Assembly (NCBI RefSeq): GCF_048771995.1
Contig: NC_133027.1
Coordinates: 100,500,501 to 100,564,500 of the forward strand
Direction of reading: 5' to 3'
Length of the DNA stretch: 64,000 nt
DNA from: Taeniopygia guttata
Lineage: Eukaryota; Chordata; Aves; Passeriformes; Estrildidae
This document shows positions 50,930 to 63,856 of the stretch, one piece after another; position 1 is the first letter of the stretch; each line of letters opens with the position of its first letter. The position numbers were made by a program, and so were the translations under genes. Under the pieces are notes generated by a model. It saw only the letters and a program-made list of their open reading frames with translations, had not been told where the DNA came from and searched no databases.

Positions 50930-53242
50930 AAAAATAGCTTTTCTGGGCCTCTTTCTGATGTACATCATGAATGACTCCATTTCAGACAACTAAATTACAC
51001 CTTATGTCAGTAAGAAATGAGTAAAATCCAAGGTGTGTTTCGTGTATGAGATTATGTGTTTGCTCTTGAGAATGACTGCTTTTCTCAATGTAGTAATTTT
51101 TGAAAATTAAACTGTACTAGGCCATTCTTAGGCAAGTCATTACCAAATCTAGTGACTGGAGAGCAAATGAAAATGTTGCCTGAACAAAAATGAATTCAAA
51201 ATTCAGGAAGCCTCCATGGTACACAGGCTTCCCCCTGCCAAGTGAAGCACATACAAAAGATTTACCTCCTATTTCAGACATCCAGCCTCTGGACTACCCT
51301 CTCACACTCACTAGAAAATTTTAGCCCAGCTGCAATTAACATTTTCAAGGAAATAAAAAGAAAATGAGAAAGAAAAAGTAAATACTTTTTTCACATTTCA
51401 TCAGACTTTCAGATCTTTTACTATTCAGTATCAAACTAGAGTCCAGTAGGTTACCTGCCAAGTGCATATTTATTCAGAATAAAAAGCACCTGACTCTTGT
51501 TCTTTTTAAGACATAACTGATTTTGCAGTTCTCTATAAAGCCTCGTTTATTCATTCACATGAAAGAGATACACTAACTACAAAACACTGTCCTAGTACAA
51601 CAATGTGTTTGTAAATGGGAGGAAATACGCTTGGTCACTAGAGATGAAATGGTGTGTCTGTAAAATTGCATGCAATTTATTATAAATATTATATTATGCT
51701 TCTGCAGTTGCTTTTCCATTTAAGTGTCCTATTGTGTCTTGAAGTATTTCACATTTCAAGTCACATATAATCTCAAAGTGGCCATTACAGAAAATATTTC
51801 TAAATATGCTCTGCTGCCAGTGAAATAATACCTAAGTACATAGCTAAGAGAGACATTATATTCTATACATGATATTTACAGTATACATAATCTTGACTAC
51901 AGTGTGATATCTGAGATCAAGCTGAAAATTCATTTCTGCTGAGCTTGAAAGTATATAAGTCATAAATATTTGTCCTTTACTCAACATTTCATTTTAGTGC
52001 CAATACACAGTTACTCATAAAATACTTCCTGGCTCTTCACTGCAACTTTAAGAGATTCCAGATTAAGATTTAAGATTTTTTGGTATTTTCATTCTCTGCC
52101 CCCACCCAACTGCTGGAAATGATGAATTTTAGAGTTTAAGGCACTGAAAGCCAGGGGTTCTCGCCCCTGCTTTCCCCTGAAAACTTTGTTCTGTTCTCAC
52201 CACTAAACTGTAAAATATATCTACTAGAGTCAATCTGCATCTTCAGCCCATGCAGAAAATTATTATTCTTTTCCTAAAATCTCTGTAGATTTTATTTAGA
52301 AAGCTGACATGCCTTTTTTTTCTAACTCTCTTCAAAGGAATAACATGAAAAATTCCCCACACAGTTTTCAGTAGTTTCCAGATTAGGGTAGTTGAGTTGC
52401 CTGTGACAGGAAAAGCCAAACCTCAGTCCTTGCCCCCATTCAGCCTGACCTGAGACCTGCATCTGAATATTGCACATTCTGGGGCTGACTAGAATTTACT
52501 AATTACCATGGGAAGAGAAAACAAAACAAAAACAAGCAAGGAAAACCCCCCAGCACACAAGGCAATTTTAGTTATTAGCCATCATTAGTTAAGGTAATTT
52601 CTTTATAGATATTCCTATGATTTCTAAATAATTACCAAATCTGGATTGATTTGGATGGAAAAAAATCTAATCTGAAGGTGATGCTGCCCTCCTTTTTTTC
52701 AGCCAACAGCTGGATGCGCAGCAGCCCAGAGGGCAAAGCACAGTGATGCAGCAACATGGCCTCGGAGAGAACTTGTTTTAGGCAGATTCAGGGAGCAGTG
52801 GGAAGGCAGCACTGAAGGTTGTGCTGTGGCTTGTGGGCCACAGGCCATCTACCAAGGCCAAAACTGAACAACACTGCTTGAAGAGCTCAGGAGCAACTGC
52901 AGCCATAGGAGTCACTGCAACACTCATGTCTCTGTCCTGTGCTGGCCTTAGAATGTTAGACTAGAAACAAACTGGACCACACTGTTCTGTGCATACTAGA
53001 CCAAGATAATAAAGTAGAAGCAGGATGATCCAAGGGCATAAACCAGTTGGTGGCAATAAATACCTTTTCCTTTGTGTGTTTGTGCCATACAATGCAGCTG
53101 CAGTGTGTGACTGAGCTCTTCATGCACTGTTATAATGACAAAGTAATTGAGGTCACAACAACTTAAATCGTAGCCAAATCCATTGCATGTATACTTCGAG
53201 TGTTTGTGCTCTTTAGTCCACAGAACATGATCTGTTACTTAC

Positions 53243-53394
53243 AATTTCTGGCACTATCAACAAAACCAGCTCTTCCCTCTGGCACTGTAAGACACCGCTC
53301 AAGAGAGATGGACAGAAGGACATGGCATAGCCAGAAATTGTGGCAATGCCATTAAGAACAGCCATGTTATCTCTGTTAGTTGTCACCTTAAAAC
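53243..53394 (-). other. Candidate exon (unassigned), 152 bp
   Basis: Read on the minus strand, a pyrimidine-rich acceptor ('ttcttttttctcacag') precedes position 53394 and a consensus donor ('gtaagta') begins at 53242. Between them only one of three frames is open. It encodes about 50 residues of mixed, protein-like composition (starting 'FKVTTNRDNMAVLNGIATIS'), with a two-base partial codon at the start and a full codon at the end. I do not recognise the family. Similar chance combinations are expected in 64 kb, and no phase-compatible neighbour was found. A coding exon, a lncRNA exon and chance are all possible. Confidence 0.22.
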
Positions 53395-56059
53395 CTGTGA
53401 GAAAAAAGAATTGAGGGTGTGATTCCCAAAAAAAAAATAATATTAGAATTAGGAATTTAATAAGATTTAGGTGTTTAACACTCATAGCTAAGAATATGAA
53501 TAAGAAGATTAAGATAATAAGGCTTTGTGTTTTCTTTTGATTTTCCAGAGAAGAGAAAATGGTGCAGAAGCATGAAATCATGGCAGGTCAAAGTCTCCAG
53601 GAGTATCCTGGGCACTTTCTAACAAGCACACTGTGTTCAGCTTGAGGGGAAATGTATGGATGAGGGGACTGGAGCCTGCAAGGAGAAGGAACATTTAGCG
53701 TGTCTCAAATTGTTCCCAACTTGCAAGCATTGGCCAGCAAAGCCTCCCAAGTAACATATTGTTTTCTTAGTGAAGACCACTTGCTTCTAGATTTTGACCA
53801 TGAGAGAATAAAGCTCTGGTAACCTTGAGGGCACATTGCCATGGCTTTGTCCCTGTTGTGGTAAGAGAAAGGCAGCACTTTGTTTTTCCTTTTCTTTTTT
53901 ACTTTGGTCCACTATACTTTTTGGCTAAACCTCTGGGGATCTGAGTAATAAGAGACTTTTTGTAAATTAAGAAAGTAGCTAAATAGAGGCTTTTCAAAAG
54001 GCATTTTCCCATCATTCTTTCTAAAGGAAAGCAGGTGTTTGGCTCAAAGGGACTTGTTCTCTTGATAGCGCAGTAAGAGAGTAAAACTGCTTTGTCCCCT
54101 AAAGCAAAAATAAATAACTTCAGAAAACATGAGAACTGAGTCCTTGGTGAGGAGGTGAAATGGGTGTCCGCCCTCTTGAACTAATTTATAATACCAAAGA
54201 TGTCAAGTGACATACTGGATGAAGAAGTGATTTGTGGCTGAGAAAAGCTTTGCAGAGATCTCAGAGGCTTGGCCAAAGGCAACTTCATCTTGATAGAAAT
54301 GATCGACTGCCAAACTAAAGAGAACTGTTAAGACTCTCATCTGGGAAAAGGGGGAGAGCTGCATTTTCTGACTGTGGACCCAGTTATCCATAGCCTTTGC
54401 CAGAGTGAGGGTGAAAGCGTGCCAGGCATTTAGTCTATTCATTGGGTGCCCTTTGGAAGGACATATAAATCTTAAGAAAGGGTTTCAGTACTTTAAATAT
54501 ATCAACTTTAGAAAATATATAACAAATGGGTATCTAACTCTCCAGGCACTTGGCACAAAGTGGAATTTTACACAGAGTTTGTTTAAAACTTGTGCCCAAA
54601 TGTGTACTTATCTGCAAAGCTTCCTTACTATCTGATTCTTCTAAGAACCCTGGTTTGCACGATCAGAGCTTTTAATTCTCACAGCAGGGTCAAGGCCATA
54701 ACCAGTTTATACAATTTAAATCAAGCATGCCAGCTTACACATTCCAGTGTAGACCAGTGGTTACCACTTGCAGTGAGATTGCCACATTTGGGGCCAGACT
54801 TGCAGAGCACACAATCAGGCAGCTACACTGTTTTATGTCAGCAGTGGATCAGCCTGTTGGGCCAAGGCTGTGAGATGCTTTGTATCATGCACATACCCTC
54901 CTGCAACTAGGAAAGCAAATAGATATTACAACAGAGCATAGAAACACGTCCTGTGATTCAGGCATGGGCAAAAGATGTCAGTAGTGATATAAAATTGCCA
55001 GCTGTGTGATGTGGTAATTCCTTATCTATTGCAAAAAAATAAATGAACAAGTTAATATTCCAGAGTTAAGGGTCTAACCATTCCAGTTTACAGCACTATA
55101 ATTCAGCCTAGGGTAACATGTTGCACACTAGAGGAATTTAGCCTTTGACCTGATTAGATGCCAGAATCATCCAATTCCATTCTATGTGTGAAACTTCACA
55201 CAGCTCTAATTACTGAAGCCCCAAAGAAAAAAGCCAGAGGTGTTACAGAGCTGGCAGGTATTAAAAAGAGTCAGAGGTAGCTGCTCCTTATGTTACTCTC
55301 TGCCTTCTGAGAAACAATAGCTCAGAAATCATATAGACTTTCATGGGAGTACGTTCTAAAGGTGAAAAGGTGAGATTTGATGTCTAAATCCTATCTGTGA
55401 CTATGAAAATCCCTGCCTTTGTCTAGAGTTAACAAAACACTTGAGAACCTAAAGAAACATAGATTTTAATTATGATATTTGGGAAATTACTCACAAGATC
55501 TTGTTATTGCTGTTGAGAGCAGCTCATTGTCTAATGATGTTGAACAACTGCAGACAAGAAAAGGTAATTAATATGAACAGAAATGGATGAAAATCTCAGA
55601 GTTAAATGTACCGAAGTCAAGAAACTCCAAGGAATCTTCATACAAAAAAGCTTAACTCATACTAATGTATTCATGCTACACAACTAGAGAATCATATTTC
55701 AGAGTGGGAGATGAGTGGTCTGAGGAATCAAAGCTGCCATCATGGGCTATTAGTCAATACTAAAACCTAGGAGAAAATAGAAAGGTTAAATTAAAGACCT
55801 CTCAACACAATAGAAAAACAGAAAAAAACACACCTGAGGTTTGTCAAAGGTATGCCAAAAGTATGCTACACACTGCTATATGAAAAAGGAAATTATCTGT
55901 CTTTTAGAAAATCATCAGATATATCAGATATAGGGAAAAAATAATACCGAGAAGGTGAGTATTAGTTCCAGTATTTCAATAGATATAACAAACCAAAAAA
56001 GAACACAACAAACCTGAAGGACTGGAAGGTTATTAGATGCGCACCTAAAAAACATTAAT

Positions 56060-56590
56060 CTGGAGCAAGAAGTATTTAATACTTTCATTATTGACTTTAG
56101 AAACAATCAATAGAAATGCTCAATTCAAAGACATGAAGCCAGGGAGCTCTGGCCCTGCTGAGGAAGGCAGGAGTATTGCACAGGAATGACCTTAACAGCA
56201 TCCAGCTGCATGGACAGCAATACATCAGCAAGTGAAAAACAGAATTTCCCTTCCAAGCTCACAGACTGTGATTTATGCAAAAAAGGAGGAAAATGAGCAT
56301 GGTATTATATCTGATCACAGCCAGCACTTAAAAAAACCAAATGCAACCTCTCCAGGCTTCAGGCAAAGTAGAAAAGGGAATTACTGAAACTATTGCACCA
56401 TGCCCTAATACTAATGCACCTGAGGCCATGTAGGTAAATTCTCATCACTGACATTCAAGAAAGGTAAAAGACTGGAAAGCATACAATGAAGGTCTATTCA
56501 GATGATAAGAGGAATAGGTAGCCTCTCTTATGAGAGAAAATTAAGACAAATTGGCTTATTAACTTCCAAAGTCTAGGCCAAGCCTGTATG
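56060..56590 (+). mobile_element. Decayed CR1 LINE fragment, about 530 bp, sense
   Basis: Several blocks follow the order of the CR1 ORF2 end and 3' region: 'agtatttaatactttcattattgac' (56070-56095, in part, matching the 'ttcaatatcttcattgatgac' stretch), then 'gcacctgaggccatgt' (about 56417), 'cattcaagaaaggtaaaaga' (56452) and 'aaggtctattcagatgataagagga' (56487). It ends in 'gtagcctctcttatgagag' and 'aattggcttattaactt' (56518-56564). The central part is very diverged. No reading frame survives. The extreme 3' end typical of the family is missing, so it was truncated or deleted at its 3' side, unlike normal 5'-truncated insertions. Confidence 0.68.
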
Positions 56591-56829
56591 TGTTCAATTA
56601 TTTTATGTGTGGTTGGTAGCATAGGCAGCAAAGAGCTCAGCACAGCCGCCAGTGCAATTGAAAAGTGGGAGAATGTTTGAAACTCTCACAGCAGCGGGTC
56701 CTGGCCCAATGTTCTAGCAGGGACATCAGATCTATAAACAGAATTACAGTCATGCAGCTGTCTGCTGCAGCAAGGGAGTAGAATCAGTGAGCCCAGGCTC
56801 TCATTTTTGTCAGAGTTTGCTGACAATCA

Positions 56830-56970
56830 GGGGCTCGAGCACAGGCACTGCTGCAGCCGGTGGCGCTGGCTCTGAGCAGCACCGCGGTGCCCATCGCCGG
56901 GTCGCTGCTGCACGAGGCCACGGGCACAGCAGAGCTCTGCCACTCAGCACACATCGCCCCCCAGAACCTG
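56830..56970. other. CpG-dense, high-GC patch with open frames on both strands
   Basis: About a dozen CpGs occur in 140 bp ('cagccggtggcgctgg', 'caccgcggtgcccatcgccgg', 'gtcgctgctgcacgaggcc'). Two plus frames and one minus frame stay open through the block and show coding-like high GC at third positions, so composition alone cannot choose a frame. It could be a processed-pseudogene fragment, an exon or a small CpG island. No family is recognised. Confidence 0.35.
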
Positions 56971-58249
56971 GTGCCAAGCCCCAAACCATACTTGCTGATG
57001 TAAATTGAATGCATAAGTTGTCACAGATTTTGGATGCATTGAGAGGACTTGTGCAAGACTGTTTCCTTCAATTATTTCGATCCTTTAATTTCACTTTTTA
57101 ATCACAGTATCAGTTGCAATGGTTTTCCTTTCTTTTGAATTCATGATGGAAATCATAATTTTCCTCTGACATAAGACATTAGAAATAATAAAGGAATACT
57201 AGGAATTATTCTACATAATTAGAAGACGAATATTGCAATGATATTATTTTAAAATAACATGTCTTAATAAACTGTTGTTTTGTGGCCTGTTTGGTGCAAA
57301 TCCATTAATTTTAGCTCAATTTTTCCCTGTCTACACTAAAGGGATACAAACTTATTGCAGTGCCATGACCTTCATTAAAAACAAAGCAGCCTGCGTATTT
57401 TTGTTCACTTTTTCCAGGACTTAAAAAGCCCTGATGAAAAGAGCTGATGCATTGTGCTGCCTGTGCTTTTTATGGAACTTCCTAGCAGGGATCAATGAGG
57501 GAAAAAAATGTTCAGGGTTGGCTTGATTCAAAGTATGAACCAGAGGTCCTGCTAAACTAGAGGCATAAATCTTGATGCAGTTATTCGCTTTAGCCATTGG
57601 TTACATATGATCCCACAGAATTAATATGATGCAAAACTAAAGGGGTTTAGCTTAGTTATGTTTTCAAAACTGTCTCAGCCTTTGAAATGTCACTGTTTTA
57701 TTAAATTCTTTATACTGTTTCAAATACACTGGAAAGCTGCTTCAAAGCTTCAAAACCCTGCCTCAGGCCCCCAGCTCTGTTTTATATCTCACAGAACTGT
57801 CCCGAGGTCCTTCGTAAATACTTCAATTTTCTATGATAATGAATGAGAAATGAAATGAGACACTTGTTCTCAGTGATGCTCTTTGGTATTTATAAAGGTG
57901 GCATTATTAATTTAACAGGTTATGTAGTCTTTGTAGAGAAGTGGGTTTCATTTAACTTCCTAAGAGTGACAAGTAAAGATAGAAAGCAATCGACAGAGAT
58001 GGGAGATTGTTTAGAGGATATTTGAAAATTAGCTTTCTGATAATTATCATATGACCCCAGGTTAAACAAGAGTTTCCCAAAACATATCTGGGTCATTTAA
58101 TTTCACAAGTTAACATAAACATTAACAATGCATCTGTCTTATGATGACCTAGTAACTTGCTCCCTACATCTTTGGAATGAAATGAAACAGCATATGGGGT
58201 AAAAGAAAACCAAACTGAGTTACAAACAGTGAACAAGTCAAGGTACATT

Positions 58250-58294
58250 TTCAGCATTTATACTTCTCTTAAATCTTCAGCATTTATACTTCTC
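58250..58294. repeat. 19-bp direct repeat, period 26
   Basis: Two exact copies of a 19-bp sequence (58250-58268 and 58276-58294) are separated by seven bases. This is a recent small tandem duplication. Confidence 0.93.
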
Positions 58295-59108
58295 ATCTAG
58301 TCAACTAATAAAATTTTATATTTTTTCCTGTGAGCAACAAAGAAGAGGCAAGGTGACAAAAGTATTATATACACAATTACCACCCCTCAAATCCAGAACA
58401 CTTCAGGGTATACATAGTATACTGCATATTCATTGACATAATCTGAATAGAAAAACTCAGATATTACTGGTTTTTGTGAAAAATGCCTCTTCTATTTTTC
58501 ACCTTTTTTTTTCCTCCAAATTGGATGAATTTTATTCAGTCTAAAGCTGAGAAAAAAAACCCTGTGACATAGGACTTTCTTTAACTTCAGTATATCTCCT
58601 CTTGAAATTGTCTCTATGATAATGTGTTCTAGAAACAGAAATACAAGTTGTCAAACTATAATAAAAGTCAAAGTCAGTCTGCAGTGGTATTTGTAATATT
58701 CATTGGATTTTGTCAGTTCTTCAGCTTACAGCAGTCCCTTAAAGGACTTTATCTTTTATGTTTGAAGCCATGTGAAAGGCTTTATTTCTAGCTTAAAGCA
58801 CTTTTTACTTTTAAGATAAATAAAAAAGGGACCATCACCTCAATCTATTGAGATAGGGTGTACTTTTTCTCTTCCTCTCTCAGATCACTGAATTTATTTT
58901 TGTGTCTAACTTAAACATGAAATTTTAGTGAGAAGGTCTTAAGACCTGTCAGGACAGCTAAGTAAGTAGCATATTGCTTAGCAGCTTCATGTCCTACAGG
59001 CTTAAACAGAATTATACATGTGGGAACTGATTATCTTTTTTATTTTTTTTTTGGTGCCAAAACTTCTATGAGTAATTGGGAAAAAAAACTTTTTTCAGAG
59101 CGGTACTG

Positions 59109-59128
59109 TTTTTTTTTTTTTTTTTTTT
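59109..59128. repeat. Poly(T) run, T20
   Basis: An uninterrupted homopolymer, with a second shorter T run about 60 bp upstream (near 59037-59052). No attached element is recognisable. Confidence 0.9.
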
Positions 59129-62100
59129 CCTGGCAGAACCATAAATAAAGATAATTTCCAGTTCAATATTGGGACATCTATATGTACTGATTTTTTAAAA
59201 GGTGGAAAGACCACTTCACCACAAAAGCTATTTCTTCTACAAATGACACTTGTTACTTATTTCTACTTCAGTGAAAATTTGTATGAAAAGTGGCCAGAAA
59301 CAGGGTTTCATGTATAAGCAATATGTCGTCTTCTGAATATGAGAGATAATACTCTTAAGAAAAACACAGTAATTTTTTGTGGATCTTATAATTTTCCTTA
59401 GGTGTCCCATCACAAAAAACCATTCTAATGTAATGCCCAGCCAGGATTTTCATAAGCTTTGACTATACAATAATCAGTTCATAATTCAAGCAAGAATATT
59501 ATTAGGCAGGAATCCTGGTAATGTGTCACATAGGCCAAATGATCTTGTTTCTATCAAATACTCTACTCCATCCTTGTCTATTTGTTGGTTATCAACATTT
59601 AGAAAATGGAGGATATTTTTATTGGGGTTCTTTTGTTGGAAAAAATTAAACAGCTGGCTGCCTTTTAAAGTCTTAATTTTGATTTAATGTTGTCTTGTGT
59701 CTGACTTATGACAGAATGTCAAAGAAATGTGCTTGAGGAACACATTCTGACAATATCAAGACATTGCATCTAACTTTACAATACACTAATGGCTTGCAGA
59801 CAACTTCTCCTTCTTTGTTTATTATCTAAGGAAGTGGCTGTCTTCTCATGGGACTCTGGCCCATCTGTTAGACAGCCAGCAAGATCAGCAACAGAGCTGT
59901 TTTCTTAGATTAAAAATGGCAAGACATTATTTTCTAGTATTCTTTCCTACATCTTTCAACAGTGATTGACAACACTTCACCAAATTGAGCCAAAATTATG
60001 CCAGCAAGTTAAAAATATACAGGGCATAAATACCAAATATAAAATCACAAGAGAGCCAGTTTGGAAAACTATTAATTCTACTGCAAAACTGTGCATTTGA
60101 AAACTCTGCTCAGCAATATGGAGAGCTTAACTGGAGGAAATAATCCATTTATCAGTTAAGAGATATTTATAAAGCACAGCTGGACAAGACTTTAAACAGA
60201 GGATCAGCCACAGCTAAAAGTCTCAAAAGAGAAATCTTTTGGCAGCAAGTGGGTTTTCAAAAACTTAAATTTCTTAACATGAGAGCAGAGCTGCATTGAC
60301 TCTGTGGAACATCACTGTCTCAAAAGAAATTACCTCCTCCATTTTCAAGAAGAGCCTGTGATGTGGAAAGTAAGGATGACTGCATTACACTGGCCCAGTT
60401 CTTTTATGAGGTTGGAAAATTATTCTCTGTAACTCACCTTATAATTTGTACAATGGGAACACCAATACTGTTCTCAGTAGAGAGATTTTGGGAACTGTTA
60501 AAAATCTAGAGATGGCAAGGCATCAAAAGGGATCAAACAAATATTTGAGAAGTTTCTGTAGCAAATTTCCTTAAGATTACAGCAGAATAAGAAACAAAAA
60601 GATGACGTGAGATCAACTGTGTAAAGACCTACGTGGAAAAGCACTTAAATACTTTCTTGCTGATTCTTATCCAGATTCATGTTTTATCTTGTGCTCAAAT
60701 CCTTTCTTAACAGCTACCGTTTTTCTGAATGAACTTCACATTTACCAAATGAGTCCTGAAGTTTTAGCAAGAACAACTTGAAATAATTTGAACATAGCAT
60801 AATTCTTCATTCAACCATTTTAGAAGAGCATGGGTGTGGTCAGGCTACTGTTCATGCAAACTTTCATTTCTTTCAGGTTTCGGTTAGTGCAAGCACTCAA
60901 ATGCTTATGGAAAAGCAGGGTGCATACCTTCTTATACCTAACAAAACCTGTTCAGGAAAGACCTAGGTCTGCAATATTATCTGATCCCCTACAACATTTA
61001 ATGATGAATTTAATGATAATTGGTCAAGAAGAAGTTATTACTGACGAAGAAGCCAATTCTAATGTGTGTTGGCTGAGCTAGAAGCAATGTCTTATGGCAC
61101 TCATACAGAATATGGGAATTTCAGACAGTGAAGCTTAAGGAACTAATTCATGAATAAAGAGCAAAGATAAAAATATTTTCTGCAGGGCTTTGAAAGCAAA
61201 TCTGGAGAAAATTTCAAGAATACAAATGCAGGACCAGCAAGGCAGTAGGCTGGATGTATTCATCAGCTGTGGGGGCATAATCATCATATATAAGCTGTGA
61301 TGTGATGCAAATTGCAGAATTCCATCTGAAAAATTAAAATCAAAACCGCACATAGCCAGCACCTGACAAGAACTGAAGGAAGATGAAAAGAGTAAGCAAC
61401 TTTCCTGATCTCCTCTTCCACTACAGACCCAGTGCTCCTGCTTTCCTCTTTCCAGCTACAGTTCAACTCCATGGCTCTCACTTGGGGAAGTTCCCAAAAC
61501 ACAGACCACAGCATCCCTCGAGTGCAATGAAGAGGAAGATAAGCAAACAGAAGGCATGTGATGAAGGTAGAGCTCCATGAGAAATGTAGATGAGCAAAAG
61601 TTTAACTGGGAATGAGCACAATGCCTCAATAGATAAGATCACTGCGTTGGTACTTGCCATAACCATGTCCAAGGTTTGGTTCAAATATGTATGCAGAAAT
61701 ATTTGACAAGACAGACATGTTCTGCAGTCATCACACCAAGCAGTAGGGGACATCACCTGGAACCATAGTAACAGGCATGGAAGACAAAGAGTAAAAAATG
61801 GGAACTGAAAGCACTCAGCTTGGTAATAGACACCCGCTTGGATCATGGAGATTTCTCCCGAATAAACAACAAGGACTCTACTAAACCCAGGGCCTCAGGC
61901 AGAGCCTTTCAGCCCTGGAAGTTCTCTGCACAGAGTTTATCTTGGGTTACCAAGGGGCTTTTATGAACACACAATAAATTTGTACTCGGTCCCCTTTACC
62001 ATGTTTCCTTTCTCAATGGCATGCTCTGGTTTTGCGGGATAGATTAGGAGTGTACTGTGAATTCCTTCCTGCTGGAGCAAGAGTACATAAACATCTTCCT

Positions 62101-63833
62101 TGGTGCACAGGCTTCAGACCATCACACTTTAGCTGCCCTGAGCAACTCTGGGGGCAAAGCTGCTGGAATCACACACTGCTCATGGCACAAAGACTGTGTT
62201 TGAGGAGGAAAGAAATCCATTTCCTAATTGGCACAGAGACTGCCTATCAGCTGGCCACATGTGCATCTCATGCCATTGTAAAGATTTCTGAAAATAAGAT
62301 TGATACTTCATTCTTTCCTTTGACCCTGCAAAAGGTAAGCTGATTTGAGTAGCCCCAAATCATCTTGTTAACCAACTCTGTATTTTTGGTGTTAGCTGGG
62401 CTTGACATTGCTCCTGAAAGCATGAACCAGAGCTAGCACAGACAGTAGTTGTTTTAGCATGTAAGTACATTTGGAATCAAGGCTTTGGCATCTCTTTCAT
62501 CAGGAAACCTATTCTAAGGAATGCTGCTCTTATCTAGCAGATGTTTTGCTAAAGAATTTGCTTTGTCCTTCACAAAATATGGCTCAGAGCCCATATACAC
62601 TCCACAGTGGAGATAAGAGTGTTGTTTTTAAGGTAATGAGTGGAAGTCTCTTTCCCCACAGAAAGATCTTTATGAATCTTTGATTGTGAAGAAATAAGCA
62701 TTTCCCAATGAGGATCTAGAATGTCACTTGTAAACAGTGACCCGGTAAACAGTTCACATTTGGATTAAATTTTTACTATACAAATTACTTTTTTCTTAAC
62801 TGAAAGATTGAAGTTGGATGTGTAAAAGGATAATGAAAAAATTAGCTGAGTAAAAAGTTTGCAAGAAACGGCTTTTTAAACTGATTTATTCCCTTTCTCT
62901 GCTCAGAAATGATCTACAGCCAGTCTTTTGTTATTAATTCCTTTGGTACTCATCTTTGTTAGTCAGAAGTTTTGTGCAAACAAATTTCTCCCTACTCATT
63001 GCACACCAAATGCTGACTGTAAGTGTTCTCTTTAGCATTTTAATATGTTCACCACTTGATAGGTTCAAGCTGTGCAATTGGGTGTCTAAGTCACATGGTG
63101 TTGTTTATGTTCTCAGAATCCTTTTGCCCCTAATGATTTTCATATGGTTGAGACATAAAGTTTGTTTTATGATTAAATGAAACTTGGCTCAGAGGAGCCA
63201 AAATTAATTTTTCAGGAGCATTTTGTACAAACAAAACTCCACTGACATAAACACATTAAAAAAGGGTTGTGAACACAGCCAGAGGAAAAAAAAATCTATT
63301 TAGAAGATGCCAAAGTGCAAGAATATTTTTTGTCCAACAGCCATTTTTATTCTTATCAGTGCCTAAATGCCATAGATTGCAAACTTTCTTGATTCAGTAT
63401 GAGTTTGTATGCAATCTGGGGGTTTTACATAATGTAAACCTTCACATAGAGTAATTTTACTAAAAATGTGAAGAAAAATATGTAATTTCACACCACTGTT
63501 TGTGCATAAATATTTCCAGAGCCAGCTGTGCTTCTGCCAAATCTACACAATAAATAATTTTTTTTAATTTCCACTCTCCTAGGAAAGCAGCTTTCTTTAA
63601 AACAAGCCTTCACAATACATGTTGTTTGCTACCATTTCAAGGCCTGCTACACTAATGGAAAAGAATGTGCTAAATGTAGCATTATCATGCAGGTCAGGCA
63701 GGGCAGCCCGGTACACATTTTCCCACAATCTCTGCTCATTAACATCTAGTTCCCCTATTGTGCAGATTTTTGGCTCTGTTCCATCAGAGCAGAGAAGAAA
63801 AATGTTTACAATATGCAAACTTGGAGGGACACT

Positions 63834-63856
63834 AAAAAAAAAAAAAAGGGGGGGGG
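63834..63856. repeat. A14G9 oligopurine tract
   Basis: Fourteen As pass directly into nine Gs. The run resembles a polypurine tract by composition, but no retroviral body or LTR is visible beside it. It may form unusual DNA structure. Confidence 0.95.

Larger units (their letters stand above)
46487..56059. other. 9.6 kb of mostly unique AT-rich DNA
   Basis: Contains simple repeats, short palindromes (50437-50455, 51663-51678) and the candidate exon at 53.3 kb. A protein-like 79-codon minus frame lies at 54203-54442 (includes 'FYQDEVAFGQASEISAKLF') with a 'cca|gtatgt' donor-like site near its end. I do not recognise it. No other signal. Confidence 0.55.

Noticed and set aside
55924..56106. 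60-codon minus-strand frame
   Set aside because: It partly lies antisense across the decayed CR1 fragment.
60830..61081. 83-codon plus-strand frame, considered as a viral envelope or pseudogene fragment
   Set aside because: Peptides in two frames looked vaguely protein-like, but no motif could be confirmed and stops interrupt the alternative frame.
61621..61700. tRNA-like 'ggttcaaat' box
   Set aside because: No matching A box or cloverleaf pairing could be found around it.
53243..63775. Joining the minus-strand candidate segments at 63.7, 54.3 and 53.3 kb into one gene
   Set aside because: Their splice phases do not match: the 63.7-kb segment ends on a codon boundary, the 54.3-kb one ends after two bases, and the 53.3-kb one starts with two bases of a codon.
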